64,000 nt of DNA from Bdellovibrio sp. BCCA (GCF_037996825.1 NZ_JBBNAC010000001.1:3348001-3412000), one strand, 5' to 3'; counted from the first letter of the stretch, positions 1 through 8,180 are shown. The notes: generated from the sequence alone by a model not told the origin. Numbers and translations: made by a program.

Positions 1-196
1 GACCCTTGCTCTTTTGCGGGAAGACCAGTCACGGAAATTCATAAAAACTGTGCTCCATAGCACTTGTCGAAAAGCCCGCTCTCTTTCGAGAAAGTCACAC
101 TACCAGAGTTCGGACATGAGCTTCGCTGAAGTTTCGTTTTAAAGGACATCACTTAGGCGAGACGCTTGCATTTGGACATTCCTCATGGAGTTTTCT
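1..196. other. Unassigned window edge
   Basis: No convincing gene is visible. One plus frame runs from the edge to a stop at 58-60 and could be the last 19 codons of an upstream gene. A second plus frame stays open to about 142. On the minus strand an ATG at 42 with GGAG about 10 bases upstream could start a gene leaving the window, but only 14 codons are visible (MNFRDWSSRKRARV). None of these can be confirmed from this window. Confidence 0.3.
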
Positions 197-697
197 ATGA
201 AAAATGTTTTTATTTTTTTGGTGGTTCTTGGTTTTTCGCAATTTAGTTTTGCTAAGTTAAAACCTTTTAACTTTCCCTCTTCACTAGGAAGTCTGCGCAA
301 CGAGTGTCTTCACATTGAAGAACAGTATCCCGAGTTTGCGTGTCTCAAGTTTGAGTTCTATCAAAGTTCCCCAGACGCTTTGCAAGCGGACTTCGATGAG
401 CTCATTGACACGAATGACTACAACCTGCGCACTTCCAATTGGTCCGAGCTTATGACCATGTTGATGACTTCGATGGATGCACAGATCTATCGCTACCAAA
501 ATCCCCGCGATATTGAGATTCTCCTTCGCACAAAAGCCAAGAATCAGTGGGAACTTTTAAGACTTAAAGACGGTCTTCGCGATTTTTGGGTTGATCCCCA
601 CACCTATTGGTATCCAAGTGTGGACGCCATCAGCTTTATCGCCATCAACAAAAAGACTTCGCAAATCCTCGTAATTTCCCACGGTGAAAGAAACTAA
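197..697 (+). CDS. Small secreted protein of unknown function
   Basis: A protein of about 166 residues that I do not recognise. The start ATG at 197 has GGAG 8 bases upstream; an in-frame ATG at 185 would add four residues before an otherwise clean signal peptide. Residues 1-20 (MKNVFIFLVVLGFSQFSFA) form a type I signal peptide ending in Phe-Ala, so the mature protein starts near Lys-Leu-Lys-Pro and is probably periplasmic or secreted. It has two cysteines early in the mature part (CLHIEEQYPEFACLKF) that could form a disulfide, and no membrane segment. It lies upstream of a toxin-antitoxin pair with its own promoter, so the two are probably unrelated. Confidence 0.7.
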   Translation: MKNVFIFLVVLGFSQFSFAKLKPFNFPSSLGSLRNECLHIEEQYPEFACLKFEFYQSSPDALQADFDELIDTNDYNLRTSNWSELMTMLMTSMDAQIYRYQNPRDIEILLRTKAKNQWELLRLKDGLRDFWVDPHTYWYPSVDAISFIAINKKTSQILVISHGERN

Positions 698-740
698 GTT
701 ATTGGATTTTATATGCAATCACCTTACGAAATAAGTCAGC
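698..740. other. Short gap after the secreted protein gene
   Basis: These bases lie between the 197-697 gene and the toxin-antitoxin promoter. I see no hairpin terminator or other feature here. Confidence 0.4.
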
Positions 741-769
741 TTGACTATTTGTGCGGAATACCGCACAAT
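741..769 (+). promoter_or_regulatory. Toxin-antitoxin promoter with palindromic operator
   Basis: A -35 like TTGACT (741-746) and a -10 like CACAAT (764-769) are 17 bases apart. Between and over them lies a perfect inverted repeat, TTGTGCGG-AATA-CCGCACAA (749-768), with 8-base arms. This is the expected position for autorepression by the helix-turn-helix antitoxin encoded downstream. A ribosome-binding site (AAGGAAG, about 778-784) follows, ahead of the toxin ATG at 790. Confidence 0.7.
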
Positions 770-789
770 CAAAAACCAAGGAAGAGTTT

Positions 790-1083
790 ATGAGTTATCA
801 ACTCCTCCTAACACCAGAATTTCAAAGCTGGTTTGAGAAATTGGATCCCAAAACTCAATTGATCATCACCTCCCGATTAGAACGGCTTCAAATCGAGGGA
901 CATTGGGGATTCGTAAATCGCTTCGATAACTTAATTGAACTAAAATGGACATCAGGAATCAGAGTTTATACTTCTTTAAAGCAAAACAATATTCTCGTTC
1001 TTTTAGGAGGAAATAAAAATGGCCAAAGCAAAGACATTAAAAAAGCCCAAAAGCTCCTCGCCAAATACATTGAAGAAGTTTAA
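790..1083 (+). CDS. higB: HigB-like (RelE/ParE superfamily) toxin
   Basis: Type II toxin of the Gp49/HigB-like family, usually a ribosome-dependent mRNA interferase. The 97-residue protein has the family pattern: an N-terminal FQSWFEKL helix, an arginine-rich helix (SRLERLQ), a central ELKW..GIRVY strand pair, and the C-terminal LVLLGG.K.GQ.KDI.KA signature. ATG 790 is preferred because it has an AAGGAAG site; the upstream in-frame GTG at 751 lies inside the operator palindrome. The toxin precedes and overlaps its antitoxin by 65 bases, the usual order for this subgroup. Regulation is probably by the antitoxin binding the 749-768 palindrome. Activity is inferred from family membership. Confidence 0.85.
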   Translation: MSYQLLLTPEFQSWFEKLDPKTQLIITSRLERLQIEGHWGFVNRFDNLIELKWTSGIRVYTSLKQNNILVLLGGNKNGQSKDIKKAQKLLAKYIEEV

Positions 1084-1327
1084 TCCTAATGAAAGACTTC
1101 TTCTTAATAAAAAACTTGTGGCTGAAGTTTTGGTTGATGCTCTTATCCAGAATGACATCGAAACTTTTAGAGATGTCTTGATCTCCCATTTGCGAGCTCT
1201 ACCAAAAACAGAACTAGCAAAAAAGACGGGATTAGGCCGTAGGACTCTTTATGATTTGATGGAAAACGAGAAGTTTGACCCTCGTCTTTCTACCTTAAGC
1301 GCGCTTCTTAGTAAAATTGCCGCATAA
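1019..1327 (+). CDS. higA: HigA-like antitoxin (XRE-type DNA-binding protein)
   Basis: A 102-residue antitoxin of the addiction-module antidote family often paired with Gp49/HigB toxins. The lysine-rich N-terminus (about residues 1-25) is probably disordered. The C-terminal half carries a helix-turn-helix (LAKKTGLGRRTLYDLMENE, about residues 70-88) that should bind the palindrome at 749-768 and neutralise the toxin. It starts inside the toxin gene behind a strong GGAGG site, overlapping by 65 bases in another frame, so both come from one mRNA. The family's usual LYKAL motif appears here as LYDLM. A strong hairpin terminator follows immediately. Confidence 0.85.
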   Translation: MAKAKTLKKPKSSSPNTLKKFNPNERLLLNKKLVAEVLVDALIQNDIETFRDVLISHLRALPKTELAKKTGLGRRTLYDLMENEKFDPRLSTLSALLSKIAA

Positions 1328-1331
1328 AAAA

Positions 1332-1356
1332 GGAGAGATTGCTCTCTCCTTTTTTT
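1332..1356. terminator. Bidirectional terminator
   Basis: GGAGAG-attgct-CTCTCC (1332-1349) is flanked by an A-run on the left and a T-run on the right. It can end both the rightward toxin-antitoxin mRNA and the leftward agmatinase mRNA. Confidence 0.85.
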
Positions 1357-2287
1357 ATTTTTTCTTGAATAAGTGAAGCATTTCAAAGAGCGCATCCATA
1401 CCAGCAAGTGCCGTGATGTCAGCGTGATCGAATGGTGGGGAAATTTCTACGACGTCTCCACCCACTAAGTTTGGAATTTGAAAGGCGCGGAAAATTCTTT
1501 GCACTTCATAAGTTGTAAGGCCGCCGGGAACTGGAGTTCCAGTGCCTGGAGCACAGCTTGGATCTAAGTTGTCGATGTCATAGCTGATGTATGTTGGTGT
1601 ATCGTCAAACTTTGGAAGCGTTTTTAAAAACTCTGTGATCGGCTGATTGCGAATCTCGTCGACCGTGATCACACGAATGCCGTGTTTGTTCACGAAATCC
1701 AAATCGTCTCCGCCAGCTAAAGGACCGCGAATTCCGATTTGCACCATTTTCTTTGGATCAACCAAACCCTCTTCCACCGCATGACGGGCAAACGCGCCGT
1801 GATGGTATTCTTGCCCCCAAGCCGCTGGATATGTATCCAAGTGCGCATCGAAATGAACGAAGGCTAAAGGCTTTCCATATTTTTTGCGAAGGGCGCGAAG
1901 CACTGGCAATGTCGTTGAGTGGTCGCCACCGACGGCGAGGAATCTTTTATTGTGACTTAAAACCTCACCCACAAACTTTTCGATGCGTTCGTAAGTTTGG
2001 CGTTGATCGATTGGCACTGTCGGGCAGTCGCCGATGTCGGCTACTTTGAGTTTTTCAAAGAAGTTTTCCATGCGAGTCATATGAAAACCACGACCTAGAC
2101 TTGAAACGTCGCGCACTTTGGCTGGAGCAAAACGCCCTCCGGGACGATAGGAAACTCCTCCATCGTAAGGGATTCCGAAAATGCCGACCTCGTAGTCTGC
2201 GTCTATTGCAACGTAAGGCAATCTGAAGAAAGTTTTAATCGCAGAAAATCGGGGAAATTCGCGTCCGCTGAGTGGTTTGTATTCCAT
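1355..2287 (-). CDS. speB: Agmatinase/arginase-family ureohydrolase
   Basis: A 310-residue ureohydrolase that hydrolyses a guanidino group using two Mn ions; agmatine to putrescine and urea is the likeliest reaction. All metal-ligand motifs are present: GGDHSTTLP, HFDAHLDTY and SYDIDNLDPS. The C-terminal GTGTPVPGG loop is also intact. The length matches bacterial agmatinases (about 300). No signal peptide, so cytoplasmic. It diverges from mutY with only 38 bases between start codons. Substrate choice among agmatine, arginine, guanidinobutyrate and formiminoglutamate cannot be settled from motifs, so the gene symbol is provisional. Confidence 0.85.
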   Translation of the reverse strand: MEYKPLSGREFPRFSAIKTFFRLPYVAIDADYEVGIFGIPYDGGVSYRPGGRFAPAKVRDVSSLGRGFHMTRMENFFEKLKVADIGDCPTVPIDQRQTYERIEKFVGEVLSHNKRFLAVGGDHSTTLPVLRALRKKYGKPLAFVHFDAHLDTYPAAWGQEYHHGAFARHAVEEGLVDPKKMVQIGIRGPLAGGDDLDFVNKHGIRVITVDEIRNQPITEFLKTLPKFDDTPTYISYDIDNLDPSCAPGTGTPVPGGLTTYEVQRIFRAFQIPNLVGGDVVEISPPFDHADITALAGMDALFEMLHLFKKK

Positions 2288-2325
2288 ATTGACTCCTCAA
2301 TTATCTGAAGACTACATTACCGCGA

Positions 2326-3309
2326 ATGACTGTAAAATACGACTACAAACTCGACCACAAACAACTTACGCAATGGTACAAAAAGAACAACCGCGCTTTG
2401 CCATGGCGTGAAAGCAAGGACCCTTATCGTATTTGGCTTTCCGAAGTAATGCTGCAACAAACCACAGTCGTTGCGGTCATTCCTTATTTCGAAAAATTTC
2501 TTAAGAAGTTTCCGACAGTCCAAGATTTGGCAAAAGCTCCAGAGAGCGAAGTTTTAGAAGCTTGGGCCGGTCTTGGTTATTACTCTCGCGCGCGCAATCT
2601 GCATAAAGCAGCTAAGGCCTTGGCAGAAAATGGATTTCCACAAACAGCCGCCGAACTTTTAGAGCTTCCTGGATTTGGTCCTTACACATCTCGCGCAGTT
2701 GCCAGCATTGCCTTCGGTGAAAAGGTCGGCGTTTTAGATGGCAACGTGATCCGCGTGCTGTCCCGCCGTTACGGATTGAAATTAGAATGGTGGAACAACA
2801 AAGGCCGAGAGCAACTGCAAACGATCTCTGATGACTTGGCAGCCTTGGGGCAATCGGATGTTGTCAATCAAGGGTTGATGGAGCTTGGAGCAACGGTTTG
2901 TACTCCACAAAAGGTGACTTGCATGTTGTGTCCTTGGGCTGCGACATGTGTTTCGCGCGAAAAGAATTTGGTAGAAAAATTGCCATTGAAAAAACCGCGC
3001 AAAGAAAGCGAAGTCTGGGTCTGGAAGCCCCTTGTCGCGATCAAAGACCGTAAAGTCGCTCTTGTTAAGAATGACTACGCGCCCTTTTTGAAAGGGCAGA
3101 TGATTTTTCCTGGCGAAATCGCGATGGAAAAAAACAAGCCCAAAGCCTATGATGCCAAACACAACATCACACATCATGATATCTTTATTCAGATCTCTCA
3201 GCGAAAATCAGTAGCTGGAAAAAATATTGAATGGGTGGATTTGAAGGAGCTTAAGAAGGTCAATCCTTCTTCGTTGCTTCAAAAGGTATTGCACAAGGTT
3301 GAAATATGA
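2326..3309 (+). CDS. mutY: A/G-specific adenine DNA glycosylase
   Basis: Base-excision repair enzyme removing adenine opposite 8-oxoguanine. The N-terminal glycosylase domain shows LPWRESKDPYRIWLSEVMLQ with the catalytic Glu near residue 40, a helix-hairpin-helix (LPGFGPYTSRAVASIAF, about 112-128) and the catalytic Asp in LDGNVIRVLSRRYG. A 4Fe-4S ligand set follows with spacing C-x6-C-x2-C-x5-C (CTPQKVTCMLCPWAATC). The C-terminal NUDIX-like 8-oxoG recognition part is present but short, giving 327 residues against about 350. No good ribosome-binding site precedes ATG 2326. Its stop overlaps the next start by 4 bases. Confidence 0.95.
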   Translation: MTVKYDYKLDHKQLTQWYKKNNRALPWRESKDPYRIWLSEVMLQQTTVVAVIPYFEKFLKKFPTVQDLAKAPESEVLEAWAGLGYYSRARNLHKAAKALAENGFPQTAAELLELPGFGPYTSRAVASIAFGEKVGVLDGNVIRVLSRRYGLKLEWWNNKGREQLQTISDDLAALGQSDVVNQGLMELGATVCTPQKVTCMLCPWAATCVSREKNLVEKLPLKKPRKESEVWVWKPLVAIKDRKVALVKNDYAPFLKGQMIFPGEIAMEKNKPKAYDAKHNITHHDIFIQISQRKSVAGKNIEWVDLKELKKVNPSSLLQKVLHKVEI

Positions 3310-4328
3310 AGTGGATGAGTACGGTAGTTGCGGCGTTGTTGTTATGTGTGGGATGCACTCACCTTAGTATCACAAAAGACGTTCTGACTCCCGACTATCT
3401 TCTTGCCAAAGGTTCTAAGCAAATCACATTTTTAGGTGACAACGATCATCCCCGTTTTTCTGACGACGGCTTAAGACTTCTTTATACGAGCCGCAGTCGT
3501 GCCACTCACAAAGGTGCGCAGATTTATGAAATGGATCTGCTTAAAAACAAAGAGCGTCGCGTGACGTTCTCTGATGGCGATGCATTTGATGCGATCTATA
3601 TGAGTGATGCAGAAATTCTTTATGCATCGACCACGGACGAAATCAAAGAAAGTCCTTTGCTCAATAAAAGTTTCAATAAAGATTATCCCCCGTCGGATCT
3701 TTACATGAGTGATCTGTACGGCAACGACATCCTTCGTATCACGCAACAGCCGGGATACGATGGCGAGCCATTGTTTATTACTCACCCGACAAAGCCGTTT
3801 ATTCTTTTGACATCTCGTCGCGGAGATCTTTTAGGAATTTATCGCATTGACCTCAAACACCTTCCCGTTAGTTTGATTTCGGCAGCAAAAGAAAAAGAAA
3901 AACGTTTTCCAACCATGACGCCTGATCGCACGCAAATTGCCTGGGTTGAGAAAGATTTAAAAACTGAGGAGCAAAGCCTTGTCCTCTTTAAACTTAAAGG
4001 GAAAATTCCTTTTGTTTTAAAAAAGGGTGAAGGGGTTTACCGCGATCTTTTCTTCGCTCCCCGTGCGCCGCAAAGGCTTTTTTATAGTATTCTCCGCAAG
4101 GGCGAAAAGCAGTACCAGATTGAAGTTTATGATACCGAGAAGCAATGCACTCAGGTCGTTTTTAAGGGCAATGACTCTTTGTTTTCCCCTGTGGTCACAA
4201 ATGAATCTACGGAACGTCTAGCCTTTGTACGTTTATTTCAGGATAAGAAACAAATTTACATAGTGAATTTGCCGACCGATTTAGGCCCTTGCCTGGAGAC
4301 CCCGGCTCAAGCTACTCTTAAAGAGTGA
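3306..4328 (+). CDS. TolB-like beta-propeller lipoprotein
   Basis: A 340-residue exported lipoprotein: the signal ends in a lipobox (LLLCVGC, Cys near residue 17). The mature part has repeated WD40-like/PD40 blades such as HPRFSDDGLRLLYTS, the pattern of the TolB propeller and DPP4 N-terminal domains. No peptidase domain follows, so it is probably a binding or scaffold protein at the outer membrane facing the periplasm. It overlaps mutY by ATGA and the next gene by GTGA, so the three are co-transcribed. This is not the canonical tolB, which has a non-lipoprotein signal and sits with tolQRA/pal. Confidence 0.75.
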   Translation: MKWMSTVVAALLLCVGCTHLSITKDVLTPDYLLAKGSKQITFLGDNDHPRFSDDGLRLLYTSRSRATHKGAQIYEMDLLKNKERRVTFSDGDAFDAIYMSDAEILYASTTDEIKESPLLNKSFNKDYPPSDLYMSDLYGNDILRITQQPGYDGEPLFITHPTKPFILLTSRRGDLLGIYRIDLKHLPVSLISAAKEKEKRFPTMTPDRTQIAWVEKDLKTEEQSLVLFKLKGKIPFVLKKGEGVYRDLFFAPRAPQRLFYSILRKGEKQYQIEVYDTEKQCTQVVFKGNDSLFSPVVTNESTERLAFVRLFQDKKQIYIVNLPTDLGPCLETPAQATLKE

Positions 4329-4903
4329 AAAGCTTTTTAGGAATCCTTTTAAGTTTACCTTTAATCAGTCTGGCGGCCCCTTATCCGGCCACCAGTTCTT
4401 CGGCGCTCACGGCTCCCGAAAAAGGTCTTTATTTCCTACACAAAGGATTCACTTTAAAAACGGAAGGCACGAACTGGGTTCCGGTTCCTGGTTCTGAACA
4501 AAGCCTTCTTGATACCGTTCGCTTTTCTTCCAAAGACAATCCCAAAGATGGAAGCTTGAGCATTCGCACGGATAAAGTGGCAAAGACCGCGTCCCTGGAT
4601 CTTTACACTCGCAAGTGGATGCGCGATTACCCGAACTATGGCTTTGAGGTGATTTCTGCCAAGAATTTTACTTTGAACGGAAGTCCGGCGTTAGTTGTCG
4701 ATATGCTTTCACGCTCTAAGAACAAACAAATCCGCCAAGTGATTTTAAAAAATGAAGACCGCGTGGCCATCATGACTTGTTTGGATGATAAAGCGAATTT
4801 CAATAAGGCTTTGCAGAACTGCAATCAGATTATGAAGTCTTTCTCTTGGAATACTTTAGAAGTTCCAGAGCAAAAAACAACGCCAGCTCCGACAAAACAG
4901 TAG
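4325..4903 (+). CDS. Secreted protein of unknown function
   Basis: A 192-residue protein starting at GTG 4325, which overlaps the preceding TGA. Residues 1-17 (KSFLGILLSLPLISLAA) form a signal peptide, so it is periplasmic or secreted. The mature region alternates polar and hydrophobic residues and ends in a Thr/Pro-rich tail (TTPAPTKQ). Two cysteines about 12 residues apart near the C-terminus could form a disulfide. I do not recognise a family. It is the last gene of the mutY operon; its stop lies within the terminator hairpin. Confidence 0.7.
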   Translation: MKSFLGILLSLPLISLAAPYPATSSSALTAPEKGLYFLHKGFTLKTEGTNWVPVPGSEQSLLDTVRFSSKDNPKDGSLSIRTDKVAKTASLDLYTRKWMRDYPNYGFEVISAKNFTLNGSPALVVDMLSRSKNKQIRQVILKNEDRVAIMTCLDDKANFNKALQNCNQIMKSFSWNTLEVPEQKTTPAPTKQ

Positions 4904-4915
4904 CTGGCGTTTTCT
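4880..4915 (+). terminator. Terminator overlapping the stop codon
   Basis: ACGCCAGCT (4880-4888) pairs with AGCTGGCGT (4902-4910) around a 13-base loop, followed by TTTTCTT. The 3' arm contains the last two bases of the TAG stop of the preceding gene. Confidence 0.75.
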
Positions 4916-4918
4916 TAA

Positions 4919-6112
4919 TTAATACAAAAGATATTTCTTACGTTCTTTCGCCCAAGATTTTTCGCCTTTAGCTAAAGCCGCATCCAAATCTTTCGGTGTG
5001 GCTTTCGGATTTTCAATCCAGTCTTTCAATGCAGGGCCGCCGTTGATCACGTCAAAAGCCAAACGGTCACGCACGTACTCATAAGCAAAATCGCGATAGA
5101 TCGGATACTTGGGATGCATTTCACGGATCACTTTGAGCATCAATGCTGTTAAACGAAATGGCTTAAACTGATCGTGCTTATAACTTTTTGCATCCGTGTG
5201 AAATTGGAATCCGTGACAAAGTTTACCGACGTGTTTGTGGAAAGTCGGTTCAAAGTAACACTCACGCAAAGTCACACCTTTGTGCCATTGCGGAGCTTTC
5301 TTTTTCATGCGCAAAAGAACTTCAGCAAAATCGATATCGGAAGCTCCGATCATTTCTAAAGCTCTTGTTGTCCCGCGTGCTTCAGACAATGTTGTACCTT
5401 CAATCAAAACCGTGCCTGAATACGCTCTTGCCATATTGAGTGATGCTGCATTCGGAGACGGGTTCACCCAGGGACGCTTTGTATCCCAGCCGAAGCCAGG
5501 GCCTTTCTCCGGTGAATAGCCCTTCATCTTCACAACCTGCAAATCCAGATTCATCGTGTAGAAGTCTTTAAAATAAAGTGCGAGTTCGCCGACAGTCAGA
5601 CCGTGGCGCATAGGAATCGGAGCCGCGCCCACAAAGGATTCCCAGCCGGGAAGCATTTTAAAACCTTCAATCGGACGACCCGCTGGATTCGGACGATCCA
5701 AGACGATCACGCTTTTTCCAAGCTTCGCACATTCTTCCATCACATAAAGCAAAGTCGTGATGAAGGTGTAAATACGGCAGCCCAAATCTTGAAGATCAAA
5801 AAGGAGCACATCAAAATGCTCCATCATTTCGGCCGTTGGACGACGAACCTCACCATAGAGACTAAAAATTGGAATCTTAAGAACAGGATCAACGAAGTCC
5901 GGGCTCTCGATCATGTTGTCTTGCTTATCCCCACGCACCCCATGCTGAGGACCGAATGCGCAAGAAAGTTTTATTTTCTTCGAAAGAAGGTCCAAGCTGT
6001 GTTGAAGATTCTCGTCAACACTCGCGGGATGGCAAACAAGTCCGACTCTTTTCCCTTTGAGAGACTTGAGCATTTTGGGATTGGAAAGCAAAACTTCTAC
6101 ACCGAGCTTCAT
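4919..6112 (-). CDS. namZ: NamZ-like exo-beta-N-acetylmuramidase (DUF1343)
   Basis: A 397-residue DUF1343 protein. Characterised members (NamZ) release terminal N-acetylmuramic acid from peptidoglycan fragments. Family hallmarks are visible: GLVCHPASVD near the N-terminus, AFGPQHGVRGD, IFSLYGE..RPT, LLFDLQDLGCRIYTFI, VLDRPNPAG and PIPMRHGLTVGELA. It begins at ATG 6112 with AAGGA upstream and has no signal peptide, which suggests cytoplasmic processing of imported muropeptides. The gene lies 82 bases downstream of hemB on the same strand. In a predator a role in recycling prey wall fragments is plausible but inferred. Confidence 0.85.
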   Translation of the reverse strand: MKLGVEVLLSNPKMLKSLKGKRVGLVCHPASVDENLQHSLDLLSKKIKLSCAFGPQHGVRGDKQDNMIESPDFVDPVLKIPIFSLYGEVRRPTAEMMEHFDVLLFDLQDLGCRIYTFITTLLYVMEECAKLGKSVIVLDRPNPAGRPIEGFKMLPGWESFVGAAPIPMRHGLTVGELALYFKDFYTMNLDLQVVKMKGYSPEKGPGFGWDTKRPWVNPSPNAASLNMARAYSGTVLIEGTTLSEARGTTRALEMIGASDIDFAEVLLRMKKKAPQWHKGVTLRECYFEPTFHKHVGKLCHGFQFHTDAKSYKHDQFKPFRLTALMLKVIREMHPKYPIYRDFAYEYVRDRLAFDVINGGPALKDWIENPKATPKDLDAALAKGEKSWAKERKKYLLY

Positions 6113-6194
6113 ACAATTTCCTTGTTATCAGAAAATTGTAAACACACCCGATGGGCAGAGCAACGCAAAACACACCCAAAAGTCCAGGGGGCTC

Positions 6195-7178
6195 TTAAGT
6201 ATTCTTACGAAGCCATTCTGCCATTGGCAAAGCGAAGTATGTGAAAATGATATCGGCACCCGCTCTGCGGATCGAGTACAAAGTTTCAACCATCGCACGT
6301 GTTTCGTCGATGATTCCAGCTTTGGCTCCGGCTTTGATCAGGCCATACTCACCGCTCACATTGTAAGCAGCAACTGGCAAATGCGTGTGAGACTTCACAA
6401 GGCTGATAATATCAAGATAGCTCAACGCTGGTTTCACCATCACCATATCAGCACCCTCGAGTTCATCGAGTTCCACCTCGCGAAGAGCTTCGCGGGCATT
6501 GCGGAAATCCATTTGATAAGTTTTTTTATCACCGAATTTTGGGGCTGAATCCAAGGCTTCACGGAATGGACCGTAAAAGCTAGAAGCATATTTTGCAGAA
6601 TAAGAAAGAATGCCCGTGTCCGTAAAACCTTCGCTATCAAGCGCATCACGAATCGCACCCACACGGCCATCCATCATGTCAGACGGTGATACGATATCAG
6701 CGCCTGCTTTTGCATGAACCACAGACATCTTCGCTAAAATTTCGACTGTTTCGTCATTAAGAATTTTGCCGTTTTTCACAACGCCGTCGTGACCATCAGA
6801 GGAATAAGGATCCAAAGCGACATCGGAAATCAATGTTACATCAGGAAATTTATCGCGGATCATTTTGAGAGTCGTTGGCAAAAGACCGTTAGGATTCAGT
6901 GACTCTTTTCCATACGGATCTTTGAGTGTTTCAGAAAGTGCCGGAAACAGATCGAACGTTTTTACACCAAGGTCCACAGCTTTTTGCACTTCCTGTAATA
7001 AAATGTCAGGACTCATGCGGAAGATGCCTGGCATAGAGTTGATGGCTTGGCGTTCGCTCTTTCCTTCACAAAGGAACAGAGGTAAAACGAGCTGAGAAAC
7101 CCTTAAATCGGTCTCTGCCACCATTTGGCGCAAAGCTTCTGTTTTACGATTACGTCTCGGTCTTTGAGTGAGCTTCAT
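6195..7178 (-). CDS. hemB: Delta-aminolevulinic acid dehydratase
   Basis: Porphobilinogen synthase, condensing two 5-aminolevulinates to porphobilinogen in the cytoplasm. The 327-residue protein has the usual length and motifs: RPRRNRK near the N-terminus, SDVALDPYSSDGHDG, DIVSPSDMMDGR, the Schiff-base lysine regions YSAKYAS and MVMVKPALSYLDI, and AAYNVSGEYG. A clustered three-Cys zinc site is absent here (the DVALDPYSSDGHDG region has Asp where zinc enzymes have Cys), suggesting a Mg-dependent type. An excellent GGAGGT site precedes ATG 7178. It diverges from hemA across 102 bases. Confidence 0.95.
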   Translation of the reverse strand: MKLTQRPRRNRKTEALRQMVAETDLRVSQLVLPLFLCEGKSERQAINSMPGIFRMSPDILLQEVQKAVDLGVKTFDLFPALSETLKDPYGKESLNPNGLLPTTLKMIRDKFPDVTLISDVALDPYSSDGHDGVVKNGKILNDETVEILAKMSVVHAKAGADIVSPSDMMDGRVGAIRDALDSEGFTDTGILSYSAKYASSFYGPFREALDSAPKFGDKKTYQMDFRNAREALREVELDELEGADMVMVKPALSYLDIISLVKSHTHLPVAAYNVSGEYGLIKAGAKAGIIDETRAMVETLYSIRRAGADIIFTYFALPMAEWLRKNT

Positions 7179-7280
7179 ATTACCTCCACCCTCTGCCTAC
7201 TTTTGGGGCACATCTTTTACAGGGTCGAATGACATTTCCGTGACACTTTATTGAAAGTTTAGTGATAAACCTATCTCTAC
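7179..7280. promoter_or_regulatory. hemB/hemA divergent promoter region
   Basis: This 102-base gap must hold promoters for both haem transcripts. On the plus strand a TTGAAA (7251-7256) lies about 15 bases upstream of TATCTC, a weak promoter. The inverted repeat GTTTA-gtga-TAAAC (7257-7270) lies between them and could be an operator. hemA has no obvious ribosome-binding site, while hemB has GGAGGT. The assignments are tentative. Confidence 0.4.
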
Positions 7281-8180
7281 ATGGAAGATATACTTCTCGT
7301 TCACAGAAAATCCAATAGAAACTTCTCGGAGTCTCTTCAAGATGCAGCGATCTGGCAAACATGTTTGCGCAAGATTCTTTTTTGCACTGAAGTGGAGCTC
7401 AATACATATACGGATTTTTTGGAGGCCGACGATCAAATACTTCGCGGTGAAAAAGCATTGAGTCTTCTTTTGGAAATCTTATGCGGACTTCACTCGCCGA
7501 TCGTGGGTGAAACGGAAGTGTTCGGTCAATTTAGAAATTTCGTCGAATCTCGCAAACAACTTCAAGACATACTTTTTGGTGACCACCAAAAATGGTTGAA
7601 CTTCATCATGGCTGAAGTGAAAAAGACTCGTTCCGAACATTTGGTGGGTTTAGGCTCGCAAAGTTATGGCAGTCTTTTACGCAAATACAGCAAAGATCTT
7701 GAAACTGTAACTCTGTGTGGTTCAGGACAATTGGCGCAAGAAATTCTTCCTTGGCTTGCTCATAAAAAATCAATGCAAGTGATCTGCCGTAATCCTGCAA
7801 AAATGCAAAGCTTTGCAGAGAAGTACAATAATCTAGCTGTTACGACTTACAATGAATCTTATGTTCATGGCGAGGCGATGGTGATTGCCGCTCCGTTAAC
7901 TGACGCCCGCATTGTGGAATTGGTGAACAAACAAGACACTCGTCCTTTGATCATCTTCGACCTTCGCGGAGAAGAAAATGAATTGCCGGTTTTGGCTGCA
8001 AAACAATTCTCTCACGTCAAAGTTATGGGCCTTCATCAGTTCTTTGCAGAAATTGAAGAAACAAAAAAGGATACGCAGGTAAAGATCGAAGCTTTGAAAG
8101 CCGATCTTTTAGAAAAAGCCGTGGCCTTTACGCAAAGAACGGAGCTTCGTCCTCTTGGTTGGGACGATATATGCGCTTAA
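7281..8180 (+). CDS. hemA: Short glutamyl-tRNA reductase
   Basis: Reduces glutamyl-tRNA to glutamate-1-semialdehyde with NADPH, the first step of C5 haem synthesis. The 299-residue protein is far shorter than the usual 410-430. LLVHRKSNRN matches the family's N-terminal LGINHKTAP, and Cys28 in QTCLR fits the catalytic STCNR. GLHSPIVGETEVFGQF (from residue 69) matches GLDSxVLGExQIxGQ. The NADPH domain follows (LCGSGQLAQEILPWL). The helical stretch after the active Cys is shortened and most of the C-terminal dimerisation domain is missing. Upstream in-frame TAA at 7266 rules out a longer start. Gene order (hemC and hemL next) supports the function. Confidence 0.8.
   Translation: MEDILLVHRKSNRNFSESLQDAAIWQTCLRKILFCTEVELNTYTDFLEADDQILRGEKALSLLLEILCGLHSPIVGETEVFGQFRNFVESRKQLQDILFGDHQKWLNFIMAEVKKTRSEHLVGLGSQSYGSLLRKYSKDLETVTLCGSGQLAQEILPWLAHKKSMQVICRNPAKMQSFAEKYNNLAVTTYNESYVHGEAMVIAAPLTDARIVELVNKQDTRPLIIFDLRGEENELPVLAAKQFSHVKVMGLHQFFAEIEETKKDTQVKIEALKADLLEKAVAFTQRTELRPLGWDDICA

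Noticed and set aside
751-789. GTG 751 as the toxin start
   Set aside because: It lies inside the operator palindrome and has no ribosome site, while ATG 790 has AAGGAAG.
5603-6244. Long plus-strand frame opposite the NamZ gene
   Set aside because: It lies antisense to a clear DUF1343 gene and has no protein-like pattern or ribosome site.
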